This document shows positions 25,310 to 33,426 of a DNA stretch of 64,000 nucleotides, one piece after another. The stretch is taken from contig DWWS01000066.1 of the NCBI GenBank assembly GCA_019119595.1, positions 1 through 64,000 on the forward strand, read 5' to 3'. This stretch comes from Candidatus Eisenbergiella merdavium. GTDB lineage: Bacteria > Bacillota > Clostridia > Lachnospirales > Lachnospiraceae. Numbering within the stretch: position 1 is the first letter of the stretch; each line of letters opens with the position of its first letter. The notes under the pieces were generated by a model. The model had not been told where the DNA came from. It searched no databases and saw nothing but the letters and a program-made list of their open reading frames with translations. The translations under genes were made by a program, and so were the position numbers.

Positions 25310-26227
25310 ATGATTAAGAACAGAAACCGATCCACCCATGGAAAAAGGTATGGCCTTATGACCGCCGCTGCGCTCCTTGCCCTCCTGCTTACGGCCTGCG
25401 GGAACGCAAAAGGAGCTCCGGCCCAGACCGGACAGGAAACCTCTTCAACCGCGGAAGGCCAGGTCCAGACAGCGAAAGATGAGGCAGCGGATGCTACGCA
25501 GGAGTCCGCCTCCCTTTCGGCATCCGCTCCGGAAGCAGGGGCACGGGAGACGGAAGGAACGCTCCTAACGGATGAAACAATTGCAGAAGAAGCCGGGGAG
25601 GAAGGGACAGAGACAACAGGGAAAATGGAAAACAGCCTGGAGGCCTGGCTGGATGAGGACGGAACCCTGAACCTTGTCGGATTACAGGAGATCAACGAGG
25701 ATATCTACGCCTGGCTTGATATCCCGGGGACCCGGATCAGCTTTCCCCTCCTGCAGTCTCTGGAGGATGAATATTTTTACCTGAGCCATAATGAATCAAA
25801 GGAGGCCGACGACGGCGGCTGCATTTATACGGAATACTTCAACCGCAGGGATTTTTCCGATCCCAATACGGTGATCTACGGAAGAAATGCGGACGGCAGG
25901 TTCGCCCTGCTCCATCAGTACCAGGACAGGGACTTTTTCGACGCCAACCGCACCGTAAATATCTATCTTGAGGATCGTACGCTGCGTTATGAGATCTTCG
26001 CCGCCTACAATTACGACGACAGGCATCTGATCAAGATATACGATTTCTGGGATAAGGACATTTTTTCCTCCTATCTGGAGACGGTCTTTTCCCAGAGGGC
26101 CATGGACGCCTATGTGGACGATTCCGTTCAGGTAACGGCGGACGACAGGATCATCACCCTCTCCACCGGAGTGACCGGGCAGGACGACAGACGCTATCTG
26201 GTGCAGGCCGTCCAGGTCTCCGGCTGA
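25310..26227 (+). CDS. Sortase-B-fold lipoprotein lacking catalytic His and Cys (pseudo-sortase)
   Basis: 305 residues from MIKNRNRSTHG (GAGGTG upstream). The signal sequence ends in LTAC, a lipobox with Cys30. A Ser/Thr/Glu-rich linker (~31-115) leads to a class B sortase domain: NEDIYAWLDIPGTRISFPLLQ, GGCIYTEYFNRRDFSDPNTVIYG, then NIYLEDRTLRYEIFAAY. In active SrtB the motif is YGHN and the nucleophile lies in LSTC. Here these read YGRN (Arg192) and LSTG (Gly287), while the Arg of the DRRYLVQA strand is kept. So both essential residues are gone and transpeptidation is not expected. It may bind substrate or act as a scaffold for the glycan machinery. Confidence 0.85.
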   Translation: MIKNRNRSTHGKRYGLMTAAALLALLLTACGNAKGAPAQTGQETSSTAEGQVQTAKDEAADATQESASLSASAPEAGARETEGTLLTDETIAEEAGEEGTETTGKMENSLEAWLDEDGTLNLVGLQEINEDIYAWLDIPGTRISFPLLQSLEDEYFYLSHNESKEADDGGCIYTEYFNRRDFSDPNTVIYGRNADGRFALLHQYQDRDFFDANRTVNIYLEDRTLRYEIFAAYNYDDRHLIKIYDFWDKDIFSSYLETVFSQRAMDAYVDDSVQVTADDRIITLSTGVTGQDDRRYLVQAVQVSG

Positions 26228-26297
26228 GAAGCAGGAAGCGTGAAACGCACAGTGTAAGCAGGGTGTGGGATAAGAGGACAGAGCAGAAAAGAACAGA

Positions 26298-27404
26298 ATG
26301 GAAGCAAAACGAAAACGAAGAAAAAAGAGAATGAGAAAAAGGCTCCTGATCGGCCTTGGCGTCTTCATCAGCGTATTGTTTGCGGCGGGGCTTTCCCTTA
26401 TCGCCGCCTGGCTGGTCCTGGACTATCAGGGCAGACAGCAGCTTGCCGCCAGACAGGACGCAGTCCCGGAGGGGATGCGCCAGGCCTTCGCCATGGACGC
26501 GGGCGGGGAAGAGCCCCTTCAGCCAGGGGAGCTCCGATATCAGGGAAAGACCTATACCTATAAAAACGACGTCCTGACCTTCCTGTTCATGGGAATCGAC
26601 AAGACAGGAGAAACGGAGGCCTCTAAGGACCTCTACGCGGGTGGACAGGCCGACGCTCTGTTCCTCGCGGCCCTGGACCCCGGGGAGAAAAGGATCAGCC
26701 TGATCGGTATCAACCGGGACACCATGACGGAGATCTCCGTCTATGACAGGAACGGCCTGTACGCCGGGACGCAGACCGCGCAGATCGCCCTGGCCCACGC
26801 CTACGGGGACGGCCTGGAGAAAAGCTGTGAGGATACCGTGGAGGCGGTCAGCCAGCTTTTTTACGGCCTTCCCATCCACGGCTACTGCGCCCTGAACATG
26901 GAGGCGGTGGCCATCCTGAACGACGCGGTGGGCGGCGTGGACGTCACCATCCCCGAATCCGCCGCCGGAGCGGACATGGCGATCGACGGGGCGCGCTACA
27001 GGACCGGATGGGAAACCGGACAGCAGGTCCGCCTGATGGGAAACGACGCTTATACCTTTATCCGATACAGAGATACCACAGTGGCCCAGAGCGCTGAGGC
27101 CAGACTGGAAAGACAAAAGACCTACCTGCAGGCCTTCGCGGGACAGGCGGTGGACGCCGTGAAGGGCGACCTGACCCTTCCGCTCACCCTCTATACGGCC
27201 ATATCTCCGTACATGGTGACGGACATCACCGCCCGGGAGGCGGTGCATATCGCCTCAGAGGCGGTCTCCTACCGCTTCAGCGCGGAGAGCCTGTATTCCA
27301 TGACGGGAGAGGTACGGATGGGAGAGGTGTTCGAGGAATTTTATCCGGACGAAACCGCCCTCTATGAGCTCATCCTGCAGGTATTTTATGAGGAAGCGCC
27401 CTGA
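26298..27404 (+). CDS. LytR-CpsA-Psr (LCP) family glycopolymer ligase
   Basis: 368 residues. A basic N-terminus and one membrane helix (LLIGLGVFISVLFAAGLSLIAAWLVL) place the rest outside. The LCP domain follows: FLFMGIDKTGE, ADALFLAALDPGEKRISLIGINRDTMTEI (catalytic Arg region), YCALNMEAVAILNDAVGGVDVTIPE and YTFIRYRDTTVAQSAEARLERQKTYLQAF. LCP enzymes transfer lipid-linked glycopolymers to MurNAc of peptidoglycan, so this is the likely enzyme that anchors the glycan made here. It lies 70 bases after the pseudo-sortase gene. Confidence 0.9.
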   Translation: MEAKRKRRKKRMRKRLLIGLGVFISVLFAAGLSLIAAWLVLDYQGRQQLAARQDAVPEGMRQAFAMDAGGEEPLQPGELRYQGKTYTYKNDVLTFLFMGIDKTGETEASKDLYAGGQADALFLAALDPGEKRISLIGINRDTMTEISVYDRNGLYAGTQTAQIALAHAYGDGLEKSCEDTVEAVSQLFYGLPIHGYCALNMEAVAILNDAVGGVDVTIPESAAGADMAIDGARYRTGWETGQQVRLMGNDAYTFIRYRDTTVAQSAEARLERQKTYLQAFAGQAVDAVKGDLTLPLTLYTAISPYMVTDITAREAVHIASEAVSYRFSAESLYSMTGEVRMGEVFEEFYPDETALYELILQVFYEEAP

Positions 27405-27546
27405 GGCGCGGGCTGACGGCCAAAGAAGGGCCGGAGAGCACAAAGGATTTCCAAATGAGGTATTAACAGAGCGGGAAACCGCCTGTTGATATAAAGAAGC
27501 CACACACATACCACTCAAAATTTTTTAGAAAGGGGAAACGATTGAC

Positions 27547-28239
27547 ATGAAAAAGAAAATGGCAATCATTCTTTCCGCAGTTATGACCCTGGCTATGGGC
27601 ACAACTGCAATGGCGGCGCCCAGTCCGTCCATTACAACTGAAACCGTACAGCAGGTGGTGGTAAGCCCCTCCATCGGAGGAAGCGAGACTGCAGTGAGCC
27701 TTGCCGGCCAGCAGACCGCTGCCCTGCCCGGAACCACCTTTGTGACCGCGAGCGGCCAGACCGTTGATGCGGCTGCGGTGGCGCTGGTGACCACTCCCTC
27801 CACCGCTGAGCAGGCGCAGGCTGCTGCCGCTTCCCTGGTCGCCGCAATGGCATCAAACAGCGTGCAGATCGTAAACTTCACGGGCCAGAACGGCCTGTCC
27901 CTGACGGACGCCAGCGGAAACCTGAACATCGTAAACAACATGACGATCGGCCTGATGACCGCTGCCGGTGAGGCGGTCGCGCAGAACGGATCCATCTCCG
28001 CGGCATTCTCCTTAAGCGACATCTTGGGAGGCGGCGTGCTGAACGTAGGCGAGACCATCCAGGCCCTGTACCAGAGAGCGGACGGAACCTGGGTAGCAGT
28101 ACCCGTTGTCATCATTGACGGAACGGTAGCGATCGCCCTTCCTGCCTTCGGCGGAGCCGTGAACGTTACCTTCATCGTGGCAAAGGGAACCCCTTCCACG
28201 ACCGTTTCCGCCGCGGCGGCGACCTCTCCCAGAACCTGA
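27547..28239 (+). CDS. Secreted charge-poor Ala/Val/Ser/Thr-rich protein
   Basis: 230 residues with a classical signal peptide (MKKKMAIILSAVMTLAMGTTAMAA). The mature ~206 residues hold only five Asp, five Glu, one Lys and two Arg, no Cys, and many Ala/Val/Thr/Ser. Beta-prone stretches (VQIVNFTGQNGLSL, ALYQRADGTWVAVPVVIIDGTVAIAL) suggest an all-beta domain behind a low-complexity region (residues ~25-100). There is no LPXTG, lipobox or second membrane helix, so it should be released or bound non-covalently. AGAAAGGGGAAACG gives the start. It lies after the LCP gene and may be a surface component linked to the glycan. Not recognised. Confidence 0.75.
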   Translation: MKKKMAIILSAVMTLAMGTTAMAAPSPSITTETVQQVVVSPSIGGSETAVSLAGQQTAALPGTTFVTASGQTVDAAAVALVTTPSTAEQAQAAAASLVAAMASNSVQIVNFTGQNGLSLTDASGNLNIVNNMTIGLMTAAGEAVAQNGSISAAFSLSDILGGGVLNVGETIQALYQRADGTWVAVPVVIIDGTVAIALPAFGGAVNVTFIVAKGTPSTTVSAAAATSPRT

Positions 28240-28346
28240 TCACTCCTGGGGCGCCTGATCCGTTCTTAATGGGCGGATACAGGAAAACTTGATATGAGCA
28301 ACAGCACGATATCAGTTACGTAACTCATTTGTGTGGTTTCACGGAA

Positions 28347-28378
28347 CCCCTGACTCCCGGCCTGACCGGGAGCCGGGG
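28347..28378 (+). terminator. GC-rich hairpin after the secreted-protein gene
   Basis: CTCCCGG-CCTGA-CCGGGAG with outer CCCC/GGGG. There is no T-run, so termination would be partial; it may help set high expression of the gene before it. Confidence 0.45.
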
Positions 28379-28384
28379 CGTTCT

Positions 28385-28418
28385 GAAAAAAAGAGAGCTG
28401 CGAAAAAAGAGAGCTGCG
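28385..28418 (+). repeat. Two tandem copies of a 16-17-nt unit
   Basis: AAAAAAGAGAGCTGCG occurs twice in a row, just before the next ribosome binding site. Confidence 0.75.
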
Positions 28419-28440
28419 AAACGAGTACGGGGGAGAAGCG

Positions 28441-29919
28441 TTGATACTACAGAATTGTGCCGCGCCGGATGAGGTGTGCGGCAGCCAGGAGATCTACTAC
28501 AGGAGCCCGTCCGGAATCCGGACAGACCGGGAGGGCGTCATACTGGAAGCGGGACAGGAGCTTGCTTCCGATACCTATATGAACACGCTGGACCTGGGAG
28601 CGTGGAAGAAATATACGACGGTTGATAAAATTTATTTCCTCTGCGAGTTGGAAGGAAGAGGGGTTATTACCCTGATCCACCAGGAGGGAAACGAAAAAAA
28701 GAGAATAAAAGAGGTCAGCTACGGGAGGGATCCCGAAAGTGAGGCCATTCAGATAGAGTTGCCGGAAGGACTGGGCGGCAGGATTTATTTTGAGCTGAAA
28801 GCGGAGACCAGGACCGTGCTGAAGCGGGCCGGGTATGTTTCCGACAGTCAGCCCGACAACAGGATCAGCCTTTCCCTTGTGATCTGTACCTACAGACGAA
28901 GGGAACATGTGGAAAAAAATCTGGAAAAGCTCCGGAGGAGCTCTTTTTTCCAAACCATGACGCAGAAGAACAGCTTTGTGGTGCGGGTCGTTGACAATGC
29001 AAAGGAGCTTTCCGGCATATACGGAGAGCATGTCAAAATATACGCGAATGAAAACACGGGCGGTTCCGGCGGCTTTTCCAGAGGGATGGAAGAGTCGGTA
29101 AAGGAAAAAGACCAGTATCAGACCACACACGTGATCCTGATGGATGACGATGTGGAGCTTCAGACAGAAAGCCTGAGCCGTCTGTATGCGCTGCTGTCCT
29201 ATATGAAGCCGGAATACCGGACGGAACCGGTGGCGGGACGGATGTTCCGCCTTGACAGGCGGGAGGTCCAGTATACGGCGGCTGAGGTCTGGAACGGCGG
29301 GGAGATCCGCCATATCGGTTTCAATCTGGATATGACGCAGCCGGAGAACCTGGTCTCCATGAACGACAACGGCGGAGCGGAATACGGGGGCTGGTGGTTT
29401 GCCTGCTATCCCATGGGATTTGTGGAAAGGAACAGGCCGCTCCCGTTTTTCCTGCACTGCGACGATGTGGAATACGGGCTGCGGCATGGCGGTACGCCGA
29501 TCGTGCTGAACGGGATCCAGGTGTGGCATGAGACCTATGAATACAGGCAGTCGCCGGTGATCGCTTATTATGATACCAGGAATGCCTTGATTGTGAATGC
29601 GCTATATTGCGATGATTGGGAAAAAAGCAGGGTTCTTAAATTTTGGAAGGATGAATTAGATAAATCACATGACTGTGAGACTATGGAATTTATCTGTGCA
29701 CGGCTCCTGGGGATTCTTCATTATTGTTCAAATGCAAAAAACTTTATGGAGAAAAGTCCTATGAACATGAAGCTTCGCGTGAAAAGGATAAAAAAATGTA
29801 ATAACGCCAAAATCATAATTGTTGCGGGAAAAATTATATTTAAAATTTGGGATAAGAAGTTTTACGGTATTGTTCGTCAATATAGGAGATCGTATAAAAA
29901 ATTTTTATACTCGAAATAA
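28441..29919 (+). CDS. GlfT2-like galactofuranosyltransferase (GT2)
   Basis: 492 residues from TTG at 28441 (GGGGGAG upstream). Residues ~1-140 form a beta-rich N-terminal domain as in GlfT2. The GT-A domain starts at SLSLVICTYRRREHVEKNLEKL; ILMDDDVELQTESLSRLYALL holds the DDD metal site, and FFLHCDDVEYGLR the catalytic Asp-Asp. GlfT2-type enzymes polymerise galactofuranose from UDP-Galf, and the mutase gene at 37064 would supply it. From about position 29580 the DNA becomes clearly AT-richer within the reading frame, so the C-terminal ~110 codons look as if they came from a different source. Confidence 0.82.
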   Translation: MILQNCAAPDEVCGSQEIYYRSPSGIRTDREGVILEAGQELASDTYMNTLDLGAWKKYTTVDKIYFLCELEGRGVITLIHQEGNEKKRIKEVSYGRDPESEAIQIELPEGLGGRIYFELKAETRTVLKRAGYVSDSQPDNRISLSLVICTYRRREHVEKNLEKLRRSSFFQTMTQKNSFVVRVVDNAKELSGIYGEHVKIYANENTGGSGGFSRGMEESVKEKDQYQTTHVILMDDDVELQTESLSRLYALLSYMKPEYRTEPVAGRMFRLDRREVQYTAAEVWNGGEIRHIGFNLDMTQPENLVSMNDNGGAEYGGWWFACYPMGFVERNRPLPFFLHCDDVEYGLRHGGTPIVLNGIQVWHETYEYRQSPVIAYYDTRNALIVNALYCDDWEKSRVLKFWKDELDKSHDCETMEFICARLLGILHYCSNAKNFMEKSPMNMKLRVKRIKKCNNAKIIIVAGKIIFKIWDKKFYGIVRQYRRSYKKFLYSK

Positions 29920-29956
29920 AAAAGAAATACTTTATACGAAACAAATGGAGGTAAAT

Positions 29957-31042
29957 ATGGAGAGGCCATTGGTATCGATTGTTATTCCGGTATATAATGT
30001 AGAGCCTTTTTTAAGAGAATGTCTAGACAGTGTGATAAATCAGACGATCAGGAATATAGAAATCATATGTGTGGATGATGGTTCTACTGATAATTCGCTT
30101 AATATTTTGAAAGAGTTTCAAGGAAATGATGCACGAATTAAAGTGATATCCAAGCCCAATTCGGGATATGGGAATACGATGAATGTCGGTACGGATGCCG
30201 CTACAGGAGAATATGTGGGTATCGTAGAGTCTGATGACTATGTAAAGCGTGAGATGTTTGAGACTCTTTATAAAGCTACCCAAAAATATAAAGCAGATAT
30301 TGTTAAATCAGATCATTATACTTTCTCAACCCAAAATGGGAAACAGCAAAGCGAGCTGCATTATACATGCAGTAAGCAGGAATACTATAATCGTGTTCTG
30401 AATGCAAGTAACTGTGAAGATATTTATGATTTCGTAATGATGAATTGGACTGGAATTTATAAAACAGAATTTCTGCGTAAAAACCAGATCAGATATAATG
30501 AAACACCAGGCGCTTCTTTCCAAGATAACGGATTCTGGTTTCAGACCATAACAATGGCTGAAAGAATTGTATTTATCAGAGACGCTTTTTATTTTTATAG
30601 ACAGGATAATCCCAATTCTTCCATAAATAGTAAGAAGAAAATATTTTGTATCTGTGATGAATTCGAATATATAAAGGAATTTTTAAAAAAGCATCCGGAC
30701 GCATATGAAAAACATCTTTTAACATATGTAAAAAAGAAGTTTTTTAATTATCGTCACTCGTATGGCAGAATAGCAGAGGAATACAAAATGGAATTCCTTT
30801 TGAGGGAGAAAAAAGAATATTTTGAGGACTTAAAAGAGCTTGGAGATAAGAAAACGAAACTGGATCCATGGGTATTGGGAGAAATGAATCGTATTATTGA
30901 TTCTCCGGAGCTATTTTATTATGAACAAAATTTGTATGATGCGAAAGAAGAAGCTGAGAAAATACATGAAGCATGGGAGCTCCTGATAAATTCCAAAGAA
31001 TTTCAAAATGGACTTGCTTGGAAAAAGCGGTTGCATATGTAA
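29957..31042 (+). CDS. Family 2 glycosyltransferase
   Basis: 361 residues from MERPLVSIVIPVYNVE (GGAGG upstream); an earlier ATG in frame lies inside the preceding gene. The GT-A pattern is clear: SVINQTIRNIEIICVDDGSTDNS, KPNSGYGNTMNVGTDAATGEYVGIVESDDYV (ESDD in place of the usual DSDD), then a region rich in Lys/Asp/Tyr. The C-terminal ~120 residues are helical. The gene is AT-rich. Sugar donor unknown. Confidence 0.88.
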   Translation: MERPLVSIVIPVYNVEPFLRECLDSVINQTIRNIEIICVDDGSTDNSLNILKEFQGNDARIKVISKPNSGYGNTMNVGTDAATGEYVGIVESDDYVKREMFETLYKATQKYKADIVKSDHYTFSTQNGKQQSELHYTCSKQEYYNRVLNASNCEDIYDFVMMNWTGIYKTEFLRKNQIRYNETPGASFQDNGFWFQTITMAERIVFIRDAFYFYRQDNPNSSINSKKKIFCICDEFEYIKEFLKKHPDAYEKHLLTYVKKKFFNYRHSYGRIAEEYKMEFLLREKKEYFEDLKELGDKKTKLDPWVLGEMNRIIDSPELFYYEQNLYDAKEEAEKIHEAWELLINSKEFQNGLAWKKRLHM

Positions 31043-31064
31043 AACGGAGGTATGGAAGATAGCT

Positions 31065-33251
31065 ATGGACAAGGATACTTTGAATGTGAATGATCGGAGG
31101 ATTGGCATAAAAAATATGGCAAAAAATGGTTTAGATGCTAAGGCAGATATGCCTTTAGTATCTATTATAATACCTGCCTATAACGCAGAGGATCATATTA
31201 AACATTGTGTAGATAGTGTACTTGAACAGTCTTATGAAAACATTGAAGTTATCTGTATAGACGACGGTTCTATAGATAAAACTCCTGAAATTCTTCAGTT
31301 CCTTACCCAAAAAGACAATAGAGTTTTATTTTTAGAGCAAGAGCATCTGGGGGCTTCTGCTGCAAGAAATAAAGGTCTTGCAAATGCAAAAGGAAAATAT
31401 ATATGTTTTGTGGAAGCGGACGATTATGTAGAAGAAGAGAGCTATGAAATTTTGGTAAGAAATGCGGAAAGAGAGAACGTTGATATGATCGTTTACGGTT
31501 CAGCAACAGAAGGAGAAGTCCCGGATTGGTTTACTTCTCAATCCCCCTTAAAAGGTGGCTGCTATAAAAATAGAAAAACAATTAATGCGTTATTTGAAAA
31601 ACGCGAAGCGCGCTCTCTGTGGACCTGCTTTTTTAAAAAGGAACTATTGGATAAGAACGGCACTAAATTTAACGAAAATGTGTCTTTGGGAGAAGATACT
31701 TTGTTTTTATTTGAATTGGTTCCAGGGACAGAAACTATACTGGCTATCAAAGACGTTATATATCATCACCGATTTGGCAGAGAGGGCTCCTTAACGTATT
31801 TTTATACAAAGGATATCAAAAGTTACTATCTGGCCTGGTTATCCCTGGTAGAACAACTCGCAAAAAAATGGAAGGATAAGGGAATCCTTGAAAAAGCAGA
31901 GGATAAATTTATCACTTGGCTGGTGAGCGAGGGATATCGTTTTATAAAGAACTTTCCTTTAGAAAAACAGAGAGAGGCCGCAAGACTGACGGTAAATATC
32001 ATCAAGAATAATCATTTGAAATACTATTGCGTGGACTGGTATGAAAAGGAACATTTGACGGAAATTTTCGCACTGGCTGAAATGGGGCAGGATAAAAAAA
32101 AGATAGTTGATCACTATTCTACAAAAAACGTGGACATAAATAATAAGGAACCTCTCGTTTCAGTCATTGTTCCAACATACAATGTCGAAGAATATATCAA
32201 GCAATGCATAGATAGTCTGTTGGATCAGACTTATAAGAATATCGAAGTTATATGCATTGATGACGGATCCACAGATAATACAGTGCCTATTCTTAAATTT
32301 ATGCAGGAAAAAGATAAAAGACTGATTTTGATACAGCAGGAACATTCTGGTGTATCCGCCGCAAGGAATAAAGGTCTGGAAAATGCAAGAGGAAAATATA
32401 TCAGTTTTGTCGATTCTGATGATTTCATGCAATGGAACAGTTATGAGATTCTGGTAAGCGTAGCGGAAAACAATCAGCTTGACTTGATTATATTTGGCGG
32501 AAATGCAGTTGGTGATGCCCCTGAATGGATACAGAAGAAACTAAACACGAGATATAAATATTATACTAAAGGTACTGCGGACAAAGTAATATTTGAAGAA
32601 GAAAGTGCCCGTCCTTTTCTGTGGTTACATTTTATAAAGCGGGAAATCATCGAGAAGGGTGAAAAGCTGCGCTTTAATGAGGCTATGGAAATGGGAGAGG
32701 ATCAGCTTTTTCAGTTTGAGTATGTACCGAGAGCCGAATCAGTAATGGTTTTGGAAGATAAGCTGTATAATTATAGAATTGCCAGAAACTGTTCTTTAAT
32801 GCAGCTGTATGAAAAACAGAAAATGAAAAAATTTGATAGCCATATTCTGTTAATATCCAGTGTTATTGAATCGTGGAAGAAAAGCGGGCTATTCCAGAAA
32901 AATGAAGATAAGCTCATTACATGGATTGTAAATTTAACTTATTGGGCTCTTATTTTCTTCCCAAAAGCATTTCAGCCGGAATTAGCAAAAAAAGTAATTA
33001 ATCTGGTAAACAAATATGACATCAAAGATTATTTTATTGCCTGGTATGAAAAGGATCACTGGCTATACATGAAGGACATCGCGGAAAAGAACTTTGACAA
33101 GGAAGAAGAACTGCGGGAAATCAGAGAGAAAGCAGACCAAGAAAAATTTCAGATACAGGAAATTTTAAAATCCCGAGCTTTTAAGTTGGGGAGATTCACT
33201 ACACCACAAAAAGAAAGAATAAATTTATCTAAATTCACAGAATATATATGA
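31065..33251 (+). CDS. Tandem two-domain GT2 glycosyltransferase
   Basis: 728 residues from ATG at 31065. Two full GT2 units follow one another: the first from residue ~30 (PLVSIIIPAYNAEDHIKHCVDSVLEQSYENIEVICIDDGS written in two parts, FVEADDY), the second from ~363 (PLVSVIVPTYNVEEYIKQCIDS, FVDSDDF). Each ends in the same helical segment (YYCVDWYEKEHLTEI and DYFIAWYEKDHWLYM), so the whole unit was duplicated, not only the catalytic domain. The second keeps a canonical DSDD, the first has EADD. Such twin enzymes often add two sugars in turn. A short coiled coil closes the protein. Confidence 0.85.
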   Translation: MDKDTLNVNDRRIGIKNMAKNGLDAKADMPLVSIIIPAYNAEDHIKHCVDSVLEQSYENIEVICIDDGSIDKTPEILQFLTQKDNRVLFLEQEHLGASAARNKGLANAKGKYICFVEADDYVEEESYEILVRNAERENVDMIVYGSATEGEVPDWFTSQSPLKGGCYKNRKTINALFEKREARSLWTCFFKKELLDKNGTKFNENVSLGEDTLFLFELVPGTETILAIKDVIYHHRFGREGSLTYFYTKDIKSYYLAWLSLVEQLAKKWKDKGILEKAEDKFITWLVSEGYRFIKNFPLEKQREAARLTVNIIKNNHLKYYCVDWYEKEHLTEIFALAEMGQDKKKIVDHYSTKNVDINNKEPLVSVIVPTYNVEEYIKQCIDSLLDQTYKNIEVICIDDGSTDNTVPILKFMQEKDKRLILIQQEHSGVSAARNKGLENARGKYISFVDSDDFMQWNSYEILVSVAENNQLDLIIFGGNAVGDAPEWIQKKLNTRYKYYTKGTADKVIFEEESARPFLWLHFIKREIIEKGEKLRFNEAMEMGEDQLFQFEYVPRAESVMVLEDKLYNYRIARNCSLMQLYEKQKMKKFDSHILLISSVIESWKKSGLFQKNEDKLITWIVNLTYWALIFFPKAFQPELAKKVINLVNKYDIKDYFIAWYEKDHWLYMKDIAEKNFDKEEELREIREKADQEKFQIQEILKSRAFKLGRFTTPQKERINLSKFTEYI

Positions 33252-33303
33252 TCATGTATGACAGATATCAAAATCAGTTTATATATGAAATAATAAAAAG
33301 TCG

Positions 33304-33332
33304 TTAAGGTATCTAATGTTTGGATACCTTAA
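33304..33332 (+). other. Perfect 10-bp hairpin between operon genes
   Basis: TTAAGGTATC and GATACCTTAA with a 9-base loop, in the 175-base gap before the pyruvyltransferase fusion. No T-run follows, so an attenuator or processing role is as likely as termination. Confidence 0.5.
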
Positions 33333-33426
33333 TGATGTGTTTGTGATAACCTGAAAATTTGAAAGCTCTAAACACTTTCATTATGATTTATGTTACCTGC
33401 TGATAGGTACAGAATGGACGATAAAG

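Noticed and set aside
23825-25339. 504-codon minus-strand open frame
   Set aside because: Antisense to the HAD/COG5610 gene, with no start signal.
25310-26227. Active sortase B assignment
   Set aside because: The His and Cys positions read Arg and Gly; calling it an active transpeptidase would be wrong.
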